This document shows, in pieces, positions 1-7,972 of a stretch of DNA of 64,000 bases; position 1 is the stretch's first letter; every line of letters begins with the position of its first letter. The position numbers and the translations under genes were made by a program. A model generated the notes under the pieces. It was not told the DNA's origin. It saw only the letters and a list, made by a program, of their open reading frames with translations, and searched no databases. The stretch is taken from NCBI RefSeq assembly GCF_018613715.1, contig NZ_JAGGPT010000002.1, positions 62,001 to 126,000 of the forward strand, given 5' to 3'. Source of the DNA: Chryseobacterium sp. ISL-6. Its GTDB lineage: Bacteria > Bacteroidota > Bacteroidia > Flavobacteriales > Weeksellaceae.

Positions 1-1188
1 ATTATTATAGTTAGAAACCGTAGGTGTAACAGGTGTTGCTGCTCCATCCTGAGCTTCAGCATTTACAAAATCGTTTGCTACCCCACCTAATCCAAAATTA
101 TTTTTTTGAAAATTTCTTGTATTCTCCTTAAGACCAAATTTATAAAATACATCATGGACCATGTTATTTGCATAAAACAAATTGGTGATTGCAGCATCCT
201 TATTATTTAATGCATGTGCATTTGGGTCATACGGAAAATTGAAATTTCTGCTTGCACCACCATCTACTGTTACTCCAACAGAAGAATCATCATCATCATT
301 TAGATCCTGATACGCAAAAACGTTATTACCTCTGGTAGTTGTATAATGGGTAGTACCATCCGAATGCCATCCTTCTGGCGAAGAAGCTAAAATCCATGGA
401 TTTGAAACCACAGATCTTGCACCAAATGTTGGTGCCTCTATAGGAAATGGAAATATGTTATAAGACGCATTATCCGGAGAAAGGAAAAGATTTGCATTAA
501 CCTGTTTATAGCTATCATTAGCTAAAGGAAATACTATTGAATTATTTTCATGCGAATGTTCGTACGGATGATCTGTAAAATTACAGCTTACATTTAAGTT
601 GTTCTTTTCTACAATTTCTCCTGTAGATGCATTTATTAATACATTCCAATAATTTGCTGATTTCTTTTCAGGAAATACAAATTCATAACAGAGTATAAGT
701 TCCTGATCTTTTTTAGCATATACTAATCTTGATTTTGCAAATAGCATATCTTTCGTATCGGCATCAGAAAAGTTTAAAAGCTTTATTTTACTGGCGTCCT
801 CGATACTTGTTCCTTTAGCTGCAAATGCAAAGGCTTTTTCTTTAGAAATTTGAGGTGAAGAAGAATCTGCTCTTTGATAATCTTTTTCAAAGTTATCATT
901 AAAAAGAATAATTTGCCCGTTCTTCAACAATACAGATCCAAGAGATCCATATACCGGAATATCATTAAATACTTGTTGTATCTTAATAACATCCGCATTC
1001 ATACTTTCAGAATGATCTTTAACATCAATACTGAAGTTCGTTAAATCTGACTTTTTATATTCTCTGATCTTATTTTGTGAAATATAATCTTTGATAAGTC
1101 TTTCATTATCCTGAGAAAATAAACTGGAAGATTGAAATACTGCGAATACAGCAAATAAAATAGGTAGAGTTATCTTTTTCATATACAT
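1..1188 (-). CDS. M36 (fungalysin-type) metallopeptidase, N-terminal part
   Basis: The gene runs off the left edge, so only about 396 N-terminal codons are visible. Two in-frame ATGs lie 6 nt apart (1188 and 1182); the protein begins MYMKK or MKK and continues into a signal peptide ending near LFSQ. Next comes a region resembling the fungalysin/thermolysin propeptide, with FNDIPVYGSLGSVLLKNGQI and, later, YWNVLINASTGEIVEKNNL. The last visible part contains TNLFYANNMVHDVFYKFG, which is typical of peptidase family M36 just before the catalytic domain. The zinc motif HExxH would lie beyond the edge, so activity cannot be judged. By analogy with its secreted neighbours it probably ends in a T9SS sorting domain, but that is inference. 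Family assignment is fairly secure from the propeptide and the NNMVHD region. Confidence 0.8.
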   Translation of the reverse strand, partial: MYMKKITLPILFAVFAVFQSSSLFSQDNERLIKDYISQNKIREYKKSDLTNFSIDVKDHSESMNADVIKIQQVFNDIPVYGSLGSVLLKNGQIILFNDNFEKDYQRADSSSPQISKEKAFAFAAKGTSIEDASKIKLLNFSDADTKDMLFAKSRLVYAKKDQELILCYEFVFPEKKSANYWNVLINASTGEIVEKNNLNVSCNFTDHPYEHSHENNSIVFPLANDSYKQVNANLFLSPDNASYNIFPFPIEAPTFGARSVVSNPWILASSPEGWHSDGTTHYTTTRGNNVFAYQDLNDDDDSSVGVTVDGGASRNFNFPYDPNAHALNNKDAAITNLFYANNMVHDVFYKFGLKENTRNFQKNNFGLGGVANDFVNAEAQDGAATPVTPTVSNYNN

Positions 1189-1383
1189 TAATAAAGCCGC
1201 TAATTTACAAATATTTGCTAATCAAAAATCATTTTGTTTAATTTTATTACACAAAAATAATTATATATTTATTCTTCTTTTATCCATCAGTGTTTTAATC
1301 ATTTACATTATTTGTTTTTTATAATTAAATTATATAAAACGATAAGCTACATCTATTGAAAACAAAATATCAGCAAATAAAAA

Positions 1384-1405
1384 AAGCCACTCTTTCGAGT
1401 GGCTT
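1384..1405 (-). terminator. Rho-independent terminator of rpsA
   Basis: Perfect 8-bp stem agccactc/gagtggct (1385-1392 with 1397-1404) with a 4-nt loop. On the minus strand it is followed by a run of T. It lies 23 nt past the rpsA stop codon. Confidence 0.85.
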
Positions 1406-1427
1406 CATTATTCATAATGGTTAAAGA

Positions 1428-3224
1428 TTATTTACCTTCTTCCATTTTTCTTTTCAATTCTGCTAATGCATCAATATCTCCAAGTGTTGATCTTTCTTCG
1501 TTAGAAGATGATGAAGAAGATGTATTAGATCTATTGCTAGATTCTTTTACATTTTTCTTTTCTTCGTCTCTGAAGATCCCTGTATGAGATACTACTACTC
1601 TCTTGAATTCTTTGTTGAATTCGATCACTTTGAATTGAGCGTCTTCACCTTTTTTGATTTTAGATCCATCTTCTTTCTCTAATAATCTTGAAGGACAGAA
1701 TGCTTCAACCTCAGCATCTTCGAATTGTACAGAAGCACCTTTATCGTGTACTTCTACAGCTTTACCAGCGTGTACAGTTCCTTCAGCATATTTAGTTTCG
1801 AATTTATCCCAAGGGTTTTCAGTCAATTGTTTGTGACCTAAAGATAATCTTCTAGCTTGGATATCTAATTCTAATACAATAACATCTAATTTGTCTCCTA
1901 CAGCGCAGAATTCAGATGGATGCTTGATTTTCTTAGTCCAAGAAAGATCAGAAATGTAGATTAAACCGTCGATACCTTCTTCTAGCTCTACGAATACACC
2001 AAAGTTAGTGAAGTTTCTTACAGTTCCTACATGCTGAGATCCTACCGGATACTTAGCTTCGATATTTTCCCAAGGATCTTTAGATAATTGTTTCATACCT
2101 AAAGAGATTTTTCTGTCTTCTCTATCTAAAGTAAGTACTTCAGCTTCAACTTCATCACCTACTTTCACGAAATCACCTGCAGATCTTAAGTGAGTAGACC
2201 AAGACATTTCAGAAACGTGAATTAATCCTTCTACACCTGGAGCGATTTCTACGAATGCACCATAGTCAGCAAGAACTACTACTTTTCCTTTTACTTTATC
2301 ACCAACTTTCATATCAGCAGAAAGAGCATCCCAAGGATGAGCTTCTAATTGCTTCATACCTAATTGGATTCTTGTTTTCTCATCATCAAAATCAAGGATA
2401 ACAACTTTTACAGTTTGTCCATCTTCTAAGATTTCAGATGGGTGGTTCACTCTAGACCAAGAAAGATCTGTAATGTGAATTAATCCATCTACACCACCTA
2501 AGTCAATGAATACACCATAAGAAGTAATATTCTTAACAGTACCTTCAAGAACCTGACCTTTTTCAAGCTGAGCGATGATTTCTTTTTTCTGACCTTCGAT
2601 ATCTGCTTCGATCAATGCTTTGTGAGATACTACTACGTTTTTGAACTCAGGGTTGATTTTCACAACTTTGAACTCCATAGTTTTACCTACGAACTGATCG
2701 TAGTCTTTAATTGGCTTAACATCAATTTGAGAACCTGGTAAGAATGCTTCGATTCCGTGTACGTCAACGATCATACCTCCTTTAGTTCTTGATTTCACAA
2801 AACCGTTAACGATTTCTCCAGTTTCGTGAAGTTCGTTTACTCTATCCCAAGCTTTAAGCGTTCTAGCTTTTCTGTGAGATAATTGTAATTGTCCAGTTTT
2901 GTCTTCTCTTCTGTCAACCATTACTTCTACCTCATCACCTACTTGTAGGCCTTGGTTGTAACGGAATTCGTTAAGAGAAATAACACCTTCAGATTTGAAG
3001 TTGATGTCTACGATAGCTTCTTTATCAGTTAATCTTACAACTCTACCCACTAAAACGTCGTTATCGTTTAGGCTGTTTAGAGATCCGTTGTAGATTTCTT
3101 CTAAATCACTTTTTTCTTTTCTCGCATCTGCATCAAGACCTGATTCGAAAGAATCCCAATCAAATTGTTCTGGTGCTACGTTTTGGTTTAATAAAACCTC
3201 TGCTGAATTTGTCTCTTTTGACAT
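1428..3224 (-). CDS. rpsA: 30S ribosomal protein S1
   Basis: 598 residues, slightly longer than the 557 of the E. coli protein. Ribosomal protein S1 binds mRNA on the 30S subunit and helps start translation. Consecutive S1 (OB-fold) repeats are visible, each with the pattern G-x-V-x-x-(I/F)-x-x-(F/Y)-G-x-F-V and ending in an I-x-L-x-x-K segment, for example GTVKNITSYGVFIDLGG, GKVVVLADYGAFVEIAPG and GTVRNFTNFGVFVELEEG. Linkers carry the typical LGMKQL and NPWD motifs. The C-terminus has a low-complexity Ser/Asn stretch before a charged end (ELKRKMEEGK). The ATG at 3224 is preceded by no clear Shine-Dalgarno sequence. It stands alone, with its own promoter about 125 nt upstream and its own terminator. 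S1 is expected to matter in Bacteroidota, which make little use of Shine-Dalgarno pairing. Confidence 0.97.
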   Translation of the reverse strand: MSKETNSAEVLLNQNVAPEQFDWDSFESGLDADARKEKSDLEEIYNGSLNSLNDNDVLVGRVVRLTDKEAIVDINFKSEGVISLNEFRYNQGLQVGDEVEVMVDRREDKTGQLQLSHRKARTLKAWDRVNELHETGEIVNGFVKSRTKGGMIVDVHGIEAFLPGSQIDVKPIKDYDQFVGKTMEFKVVKINPEFKNVVVSHKALIEADIEGQKKEIIAQLEKGQVLEGTVKNITSYGVFIDLGGVDGLIHITDLSWSRVNHPSEILEDGQTVKVVILDFDDEKTRIQLGMKQLEAHPWDALSADMKVGDKVKGKVVVLADYGAFVEIAPGVEGLIHVSEMSWSTHLRSAGDFVKVGDEVEAEVLTLDREDRKISLGMKQLSKDPWENIEAKYPVGSQHVGTVRNFTNFGVFVELEEGIDGLIYISDLSWTKKIKHPSEFCAVGDKLDVIVLELDIQARRLSLGHKQLTENPWDKFETKYAEGTVHAGKAVEVHDKGASVQFEDAEVEAFCPSRLLEKEDGSKIKKGEDAQFKVIEFNKEFKRVVVSHTGIFRDEEKKNVKESSNRSNTSSSSSSNEERSTLGDIDALAELKRKMEEGK

Positions 3225-3354
3225 TTTCTAATAAAATTTGTATTCCTTCTTTTTTAATGGTTTGAATAAATGTGGATTTAAAAAATACGGAAGTAATTAA
3301 TTTTTAATATTTTACCTTTTCAAACCTTGACCACAAAAAGTGGCTGCAAATATA
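3225..3354 (-). promoter_or_regulatory. rpsA promoter and long 5' leader
   Basis: A perfect TAnnTTTG box (TATATTTG, minus strand 3354-3347) lies about 123 nt upstream of the rpsA ATG. Transcription should start a few bases after it, giving a leader of about 118 nt. The leader begins with a small hairpin, CCAC/GTGG around a T5 loop (3331-3343). Many genes here have leaders of about 0-20 nt, so this one is long. A role in S1 autoregulation is possible but not shown. Confidence 0.6.
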
Positions 3355-3502
3355 CGAAGTTTATTTTATATAACCAACATTTCCAAGCACAGAAATTACA
3401 TCCATAAATAACTGATAGTCAACATTAAAAGATTCAGGAATTTAAAAATTAAAAGATTGGAAAGTCAGATACAACATCCATCTTCTAACTTCTTCCTTTT
3501 TA

Positions 3503-3752
3503 GAAGCTGCTTCCCGCTATCCACTCATACTCCTCGCGCCTGATCTTTCCCAAGGCTTACTGCGGGGTAACCGTTTCTATCGGGGCTAGGGTCCTTGTCT
3601 TGGTTCCAGTAACTCCGTCTGCTGTATGAAGTTTTAATGAGATTGCTTCGTCGCTGCGCTCCTCGCAATGACAGGAGTGAACCTAGCCCCGATTGTAGTA
3701 GAAATCCTTTTTTGAAAAAAAAAGATTGTAGCGAAAAGCGGGAAACAGCTCC
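3503..3752. repeat. Nested inverted-repeat element with an internal REP-like hairpin
   Basis: About 250 bp with two nested inverted repeats. The outer arms 3503-3518 and 3737-3752 (core agctgcttcccgct versus agcgggaaacagct) pair with two mismatches. The inner arms 3579-3590 and 3682-3693 (atcggggctagg/cctagccccgat) are a perfect 12-bp pair. Inside them, 3641-3673 carries a small REP-like hairpin with attgc/gcaat ends and the sequence tcgcaatgaca. The element is richer in GC than its surroundings and contains no gene. It resembles dispersed intergenic elements I associate with Chryseobacterium-type genomes, but copy number cannot be judged from this window. Confidence 0.7.
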
Positions 3753-3929
3753 AGAAAAAATACAGATGGTAATTGATAATTGATGAGGCATACTAATAAA
3801 AACAGATTCTTCAATCCGTTCAGAAATCGAAGATTAGACGTAGCCAATGACAATAACATTCATTCACAGCGTAGTTCCTAATCCCGAAACTCAAAACCCG
3901 AAACTCGAATCCCAACCGCCTAAAATCAC

Positions 3930-3937
3930 TATCTTTG
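3930..3937 (+). promoter_or_regulatory. Promoter box of the DEAD-box helicase gene
   Basis: TATCTTTG matches the TAnnTTTG -7 box of Bacteroidota. It ends only four bases before the ATG at 3942, so the mRNA is probably leaderless or nearly so. Confidence 0.65.
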
Positions 3938-3941
3938 CAAA

Positions 3942-5249
3942 ATGGAATTAGAATCAATTTATCAAAAGCTGCAGATTCAGGATATGAATCAGATGCAGAA
4001 ATCTACTTATAAAACTACTGAAAACAATACTGATGTTGTCCTACTGTCTCCTACCGGATCAGGAAAGACTTTAGCCTTTTTGTTCCCTGTTCTTCGTAAT
4101 CTTAAAAAAGAGGCTTCAGGAATTCAGGCATTGATTTTAGTTCCAGCACGAGAATTAGCTTTACAGATCGAACAGGTTTTCAAGGCGATGGGAACTGATT
4201 TTAAAGTTTCTGTCTGCTATGGAGGTCACGATAAAAAAATTGAAGTAAATAATCTAATTGAAGCTCCAGCCGTGTTAATAGGAACTCCAGGGAGGGTTGC
4301 CTACCACCTTAGAAATAAAAATTTCACTGCTAAAACGATCCAGACATTGGTTCTGGACGAATTTGATAAAGCATTGGAATTAGGCTTTCATGATGACATG
4401 GAATATATTATTAATTCACAAGTAGCCCTTTCCCAGCGTATTTTAACTTCAGCCACAGCAATGGATCAAATTCCTGATTTTACTGGTTTAAAAAATGAAA
4501 AAGTTATTGATTTTTTAAAATTAGCTGAAGTAAAACCTGATATTCAATTAAGAAAAGTAATGACTATTTCTGAGGAAAAACTGGATACTCTTTTTAATCT
4601 GATCTGTAAGATAGGAAACAAAAGAACGTTGATCTTCTGTAACCACCGTGAAGCCGTAGACCGTATTTCAGATCTTTTATATGAAAAAGGAATTGACAGA
4701 GAGACATTTCATGGCGGAATGGAACAGGATGAAAGAGAACGCGCTTTGTTAAAGTTCAGAAATGACTCTGCAAGGATCCTGATCACTACAGATTTGGCTT
4801 CCCGTGGATTGGATGTTCCTGAAGTAGAATCTATTGTTCATTATCAGCTTCCTTCACAAGAAGATGCTTTCATCCATAGAAATGGGCGTACTGCCAGAAT
4901 GAATGCTAAAGGTTTCGCTTATTTGATTATGACTGCGGAAGAAAAGTTCCCCTTCATTAAAAGCGATACCCCTGAAGAAAGTGTTTCCGGATACGACAAA
5001 GTTCCTGAAAAAACACCTTTTCAAACCATCTACATCAGTGCTGGAAAGAAAGATAAGGTAAACAAAGTGGATATTGTAGGTTACCTGATCAAAAAAGGTG
5101 AATTACAAAAAGAAGATATTGGCCTGATCGAAGTAAAAGATACCACTTCTTACGTTGCTGTTTCAAGGAAAATGGTCAATGCTTTATTAAAAAAACTGGC
5201 CAACGAGAAACTGAAGGGCAAAAAAATAAAAATGGAGGTGGCTTATTAA
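3942..5249 (+). CDS. DEAD-box RNA helicase with a DbpA-like C-terminal domain
   Basis: 435 residues. ATP-dependent RNA helicase, probably acting in ribosome assembly or RNA turnover. The motifs appear in order: Walker A SPTGSGKT, motif Ia PARELALQI, TPGR, motif II DEFD in place of DEAD, SAT, then in the second RecA domain HGGMEQDERE, TTDLASRGLDVP and HRNGRTAR. The last 75 residues, from PFQTIYISAGKKDKVN, look like the RNA-binding domain of DbpA, which in E. coli recognises 23S rRNA helix 92. The DEFD variant keeps the catalytic Asp and Glu and the final Asp. The gene stands alone and converges on the SMP-30-like gene across a REP-like hairpin. I am confident of the helicase call and less sure of DbpA function. 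Confidence 0.93.
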   Translation: MELESIYQKLQIQDMNQMQKSTYKTTENNTDVVLLSPTGSGKTLAFLFPVLRNLKKEASGIQALILVPARELALQIEQVFKAMGTDFKVSVCYGGHDKKIEVNNLIEAPAVLIGTPGRVAYHLRNKNFTAKTIQTLVLDEFDKALELGFHDDMEYIINSQVALSQRILTSATAMDQIPDFTGLKNEKVIDFLKLAEVKPDIQLRKVMTISEEKLDTLFNLICKIGNKRTLIFCNHREAVDRISDLLYEKGIDRETFHGGMEQDERERALLKFRNDSARILITTDLASRGLDVPEVESIVHYQLPSQEDAFIHRNGRTARMNAKGFAYLIMTAEEKFPFIKSDTPEESVSGYDKVPEKTPFQTIYISAGKKDKVNKVDIVGYLIKKGELQKEDIGLIEVKDTTSYVAVSRKMVNALLKKLANEKLKGKKIKMEVAY

Positions 5250-5265
5250 TGTGCATAAAACCCTT

Positions 5266-5317
5266 AAAATGTCATTGCGAACCGAGATCGCTTCATAGCT
5301 TTCCGCAATGACATCTT
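5266..5317. repeat. REP-like hairpin between convergent genes
   Basis: A perfect 11-bp inverted repeat (atgtcattgcg at 5269-5279, cgcaatgacat at 5304-5314) encloses a 24-nt loop. It shares the gtcattgcga core with the hairpin at 3641-3673. It lies between two convergent genes and could end both transcripts, although no long T run follows. Confidence 0.65.
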
Positions 5318-5329
5318 AAGAGAAAACAA

Positions 5330-6223
5330 TTATTTTGTTCCTTTTACTCTTGTAGGTAAAGTATAAACTGACTTTGAAGCAGTAATAAACAGAACTTCAT
5401 TATGCTGCCCTCCAAATGTGACATTGGAAGTCCATTCTTCTTCTATTGGAATATGATAGATCTTTTTACCGTCACGATTGAATACGGTTACACCTTTACC
5501 TGTTAAATAAAGATTTCCATGCTTGTCAAGTGTCATTCCATCTGAGCCCATTTCACAAAACAATTTCTTTTCTGAAAGTTTCCCCGCTTCTAAAATATCA
5601 TAAACATAGGTCTTTCCAGCATCTATATCTGAAACATATAATTTTTTATATTTTTCACTTCCCGCAATTCCATTGGGTTGCGTAAAAGTATCTATCTTAT
5701 TAACCACTCCTTCTTTAGTTCTGTAATAAAGACTTTTATGAGAGATCTCCTGTTTGAAGTTCACCCAGTAATCTCTTTTATACAAAGGATCTGTGAAGTA
5801 CATTCCTCCAAAAGAATCTCCCCAAACATCATTGGGACCGTTGAGTCTTTTCCCTTCAAAACCCTTTAACAAGACCTGAACCTTTTTATCCTTCGATATT
5901 TTCCAGATTTCCCCCTGATCATCAGAGCAGGTAATTAGATTATCATCTTTATCAAAATGAGTTCCATTTGCCCTTCCCGTTTTACTTAAAAACTCTTTGA
6001 TCTCCTTACTTTTCCAATCCCAATAATAAATTTTATCATTTGGCTGGTCTGTAAAATATACATTCCCTTCTTTATCTGAAGAAGGACCTTCAGTAAAACT
6101 AAATTTATCTGAAACCCTCTCAGGCTTAATATCGTGATAAAACATATTACTACCGTTTACTGATTTACAATTAAGTAGTACTAAAACCAAACCAATCCAG
6201 CTCATCTTAAAGACATTCTTCAT
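5330..6223 (-). CDS. SMP-30/gluconolactonase-family lipoprotein
   Basis: 297 residues from the ATG at 6223. I prefer this start because it opens directly into a lipoprotein signal, MKNVFKMSWIGLVLVLLNC; the longer frame upstream adds a non-signal extension. The six-bladed beta-propeller family hydrolyses lactones such as gluconolactone with one divalent metal ion. The metal-ligand regions are visible: FTEGP (Glu), NGPND (Asn) and SDGM (Asp). QPNGI and SDIDAGKTYVYD are typical blade segments. The lipobox suggests attachment to a membrane facing the periplasm. No sugar genes flank it, so the substrate is unknown. The family call is firm; gluconolactonase activity is only a possibility. Confidence 0.87.
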   Translation of the reverse strand: MKNVFKMSWIGLVLVLLNCKSVNGSNMFYHDIKPERVSDKFSFTEGPSSDKEGNVYFTDQPNDKIYYWDWKSKEIKEFLSKTGRANGTHFDKDDNLITCSDDQGEIWKISKDKKVQVLLKGFEGKRLNGPNDVWGDSFGGMYFTDPLYKRDYWVNFKQEISHKSLYYRTKEGVVNKIDTFTQPNGIAGSEKYKKLYVSDIDAGKTYVYDILEAGKLSEKKLFCEMGSDGMTLDKHGNLYLTGKGVTVFNRDGKKIYHIPIEEEWTSNVTFGGQHNEVLFITASKSVYTLPTRVKGTK

Positions 6224-6520
6224 TTCTTTTTCATTTAATGCCCACAATGTACGACATGAAACAATAAAATTCAAGAAATATTATCTCAATTTGATACAAT
6301 AATAATCATAAAGTATCCCATTTCAATATAAACTAAAAATGCATCTTCTAATCAATACAAAAAAAATAAAATGTCCGAATTATCCTATTTTGTAAGTATA
6401 TATTATTAGTAATAAACCCTTTTAATTAAGAGCTTTGCAATAGGAAAATCAACAGATATTTTTTGTTTGAAATACCATCATAATAAGAAATTATTAAAGT
6501 TGATCATTTAAATTAAAATA

Positions 6521-7963
6521 ATGAGCATAGAAACCAATCCCATAAAAGATCCCGTTTTAGAAAATGAAGCTTTTAGAAATTCGGTCGGAACAATGGATGA
6601 TACCGGAAAAAGAAAGTGGGTGTTTCCTCGAAAACCAAAAGGGAAATATACTAATTACAGAAACTATACAAGTTACCTTCTGCTATCTTTATTTTTTGGT
6701 TTACCGTTTGTCACCATAAACAGTAATCCTTTCCTTCTCATTAATGTTATAGACAGAAAGTTTTTTATTGTTGGTCAGCCTTTTTATCTGCAGGATTTTT
6801 TCATTTTAGCTTTAGGTGCGGTGACTTCAGTTATTTTTGTTATGCTTTTTACGGTAGTTTTCGGACGTATATTCTGCGGATGGCTTTGTCCTCAAACCCT
6901 TTTCATGGAAATGATTTTCAGAAAGATAGAATACTGGATTGAAGGTGACCGTAATAAGCAGATGAAACTCGACCGCCAGGAATGGGATGCTGAGAAGATC
7001 AGAAAAAAAGGACTGAAATGGTCAGTGTTTATATTGATTTCCTTAATTATCAGTCATTTTATGTTCATGTACATTGTTGGATATAAGCAGGTTTTTAAGA
7101 TTATGAGTGAAGGACCTGCTGAACATTCATTAAAATTCATTGTCATGCTTTCTTTCACTGCAGTTTTCTATTTTACATTCGCGTGGCTTAGGGAGCAGGT
7201 CTGTACATTGGTATGTCCTTACGGAAGACTGCAGGGAGTCCTGATCGATAAGCAAACAATTAATGTGTATTATGATTTTAAGAGAGGAGAAAATCGATCC
7301 AAGTGGAGAAATGGCGAAGATCGAAAAGCAGAAGGAAAAGGAGACTGTATTGACTGCCAGCAGTGTGTAGTCGTATGCCCTACAGGGATTGACATTAGAA
7401 ATGGTCAACAGCTGGAATGCATCAACTGTACTGCCTGTATTGATGCTTGCGACGAGGTGATGGAAAAAGTTGGCCTTCCGAAAGGATTGGTTCGCTACGC
7501 CACTGAAGCTGAAATTGAGAACCAATCGAAATTTACTTTTACCTCAAGGATGAAAGTAACAACAGTATTTTTGGCATTATTGATTGGGTTCCTTGGGTTT
7601 TTAATGTATGACCGCGGATCTATGGAAGCAAAGTTTATTAAACCTGCCGGATCTACCTTTTTCATTAAAGACGGCAAAATAACAAATACATTTATCTATA
7701 CTTTCCTGAATAAAACCAATCAGAAAAAAACATTAACTATTAAAGTGATAAGTCCCAGAAATGGAGAGATCAACTTCTTTGGTTCGGATCGAATTGTTTT
7801 AAAAGAAGATCAAATTCTGAAAGGAAATATCAATATCACATTCCCTGAGGAAGAGATCAAATTTTCAAAACAAAATATGATCATTGCAGTTTATGATGAG
7901 AAAGGAGAAATACTGGATTCTTTTGAAACCACTTTTGAAGGCCCATTTAAGCTTTTGTTATAA
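6521..7963 (+). CDS. ccoG: CcoG-type cytochrome c oxidase accessory protein (FixG/RdxA family)
   Basis: 480 residues. CcoG is a membrane iron-sulfur protein needed to mature cbb3-type cytochrome oxidase, with a proposed role in copper reduction. Several membrane segments lie in the first 220 residues. Polyferredoxin motifs follow: CGWLCPQ, CTLVCPYGRLQG, then CIDCQQCVVVCPTGIDI and CINCTACIDACDEVM, enough cysteines for two 4Fe-4S clusters. Another membrane helix (VFLALLIGFLGFLMYD) precedes the C-terminal immunoglobulin-like domain of this family. ccoN, ccoO, ccoP and ccoS are not beside it, unlike in many Bacteroidota. It converges on the AraC gene with 9 nt between them. Confidence 0.95.
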   Translation: MSIETNPIKDPVLENEAFRNSVGTMDDTGKRKWVFPRKPKGKYTNYRNYTSYLLLSLFFGLPFVTINSNPFLLINVIDRKFFIVGQPFYLQDFFILALGAVTSVIFVMLFTVVFGRIFCGWLCPQTLFMEMIFRKIEYWIEGDRNKQMKLDRQEWDAEKIRKKGLKWSVFILISLIISHFMFMYIVGYKQVFKIMSEGPAEHSLKFIVMLSFTAVFYFTFAWLREQVCTLVCPYGRLQGVLIDKQTINVYYDFKRGENRSKWRNGEDRKAEGKGDCIDCQQCVVVCPTGIDIRNGQQLECINCTACIDACDEVMEKVGLPKGLVRYATEAEIENQSKFTFTSRMKVTTVFLALLIGFLGFLMYDRGSMEAKFIKPAGSTFFIKDGKITNTFIYTFLNKTNQKKTLTIKVISPRNGEINFFGSDRIVLKEDQILKGNINITFPEEEIKFSKQNMIIAVYDEKGEILDSFETTFEGPFKLLL

Positions 7964-7972
7964 AGTCAGAAA

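Larger units (their letters stand above)
3355..3941. other. Gene-free region between rpsA and the helicase
   Basis: I see no credible gene here. An 88-codon minus-strand reading frame at 3525-3791 follows the inverted-repeat element and has a composition and wording unlike any protein I know. The stretch holds the composite repeat at 3503-3752, AT-rich flanks, and the helicase promoter at its right end. Confidence 0.75.

Noticed and set aside
3525..3791. 88-codon reading frame on the minus strand in the gene-free region
   Set aside because: It follows the inverted repeat and REP-like hairpin, has no recognisable family, and its frame is explained by the structured DNA.
7130..7525. 131-codon reading frame opposite ccoG
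   Set aside because: It lies wholly inside a well-supported gene on the other strand and has no family match; treated as a shadow.
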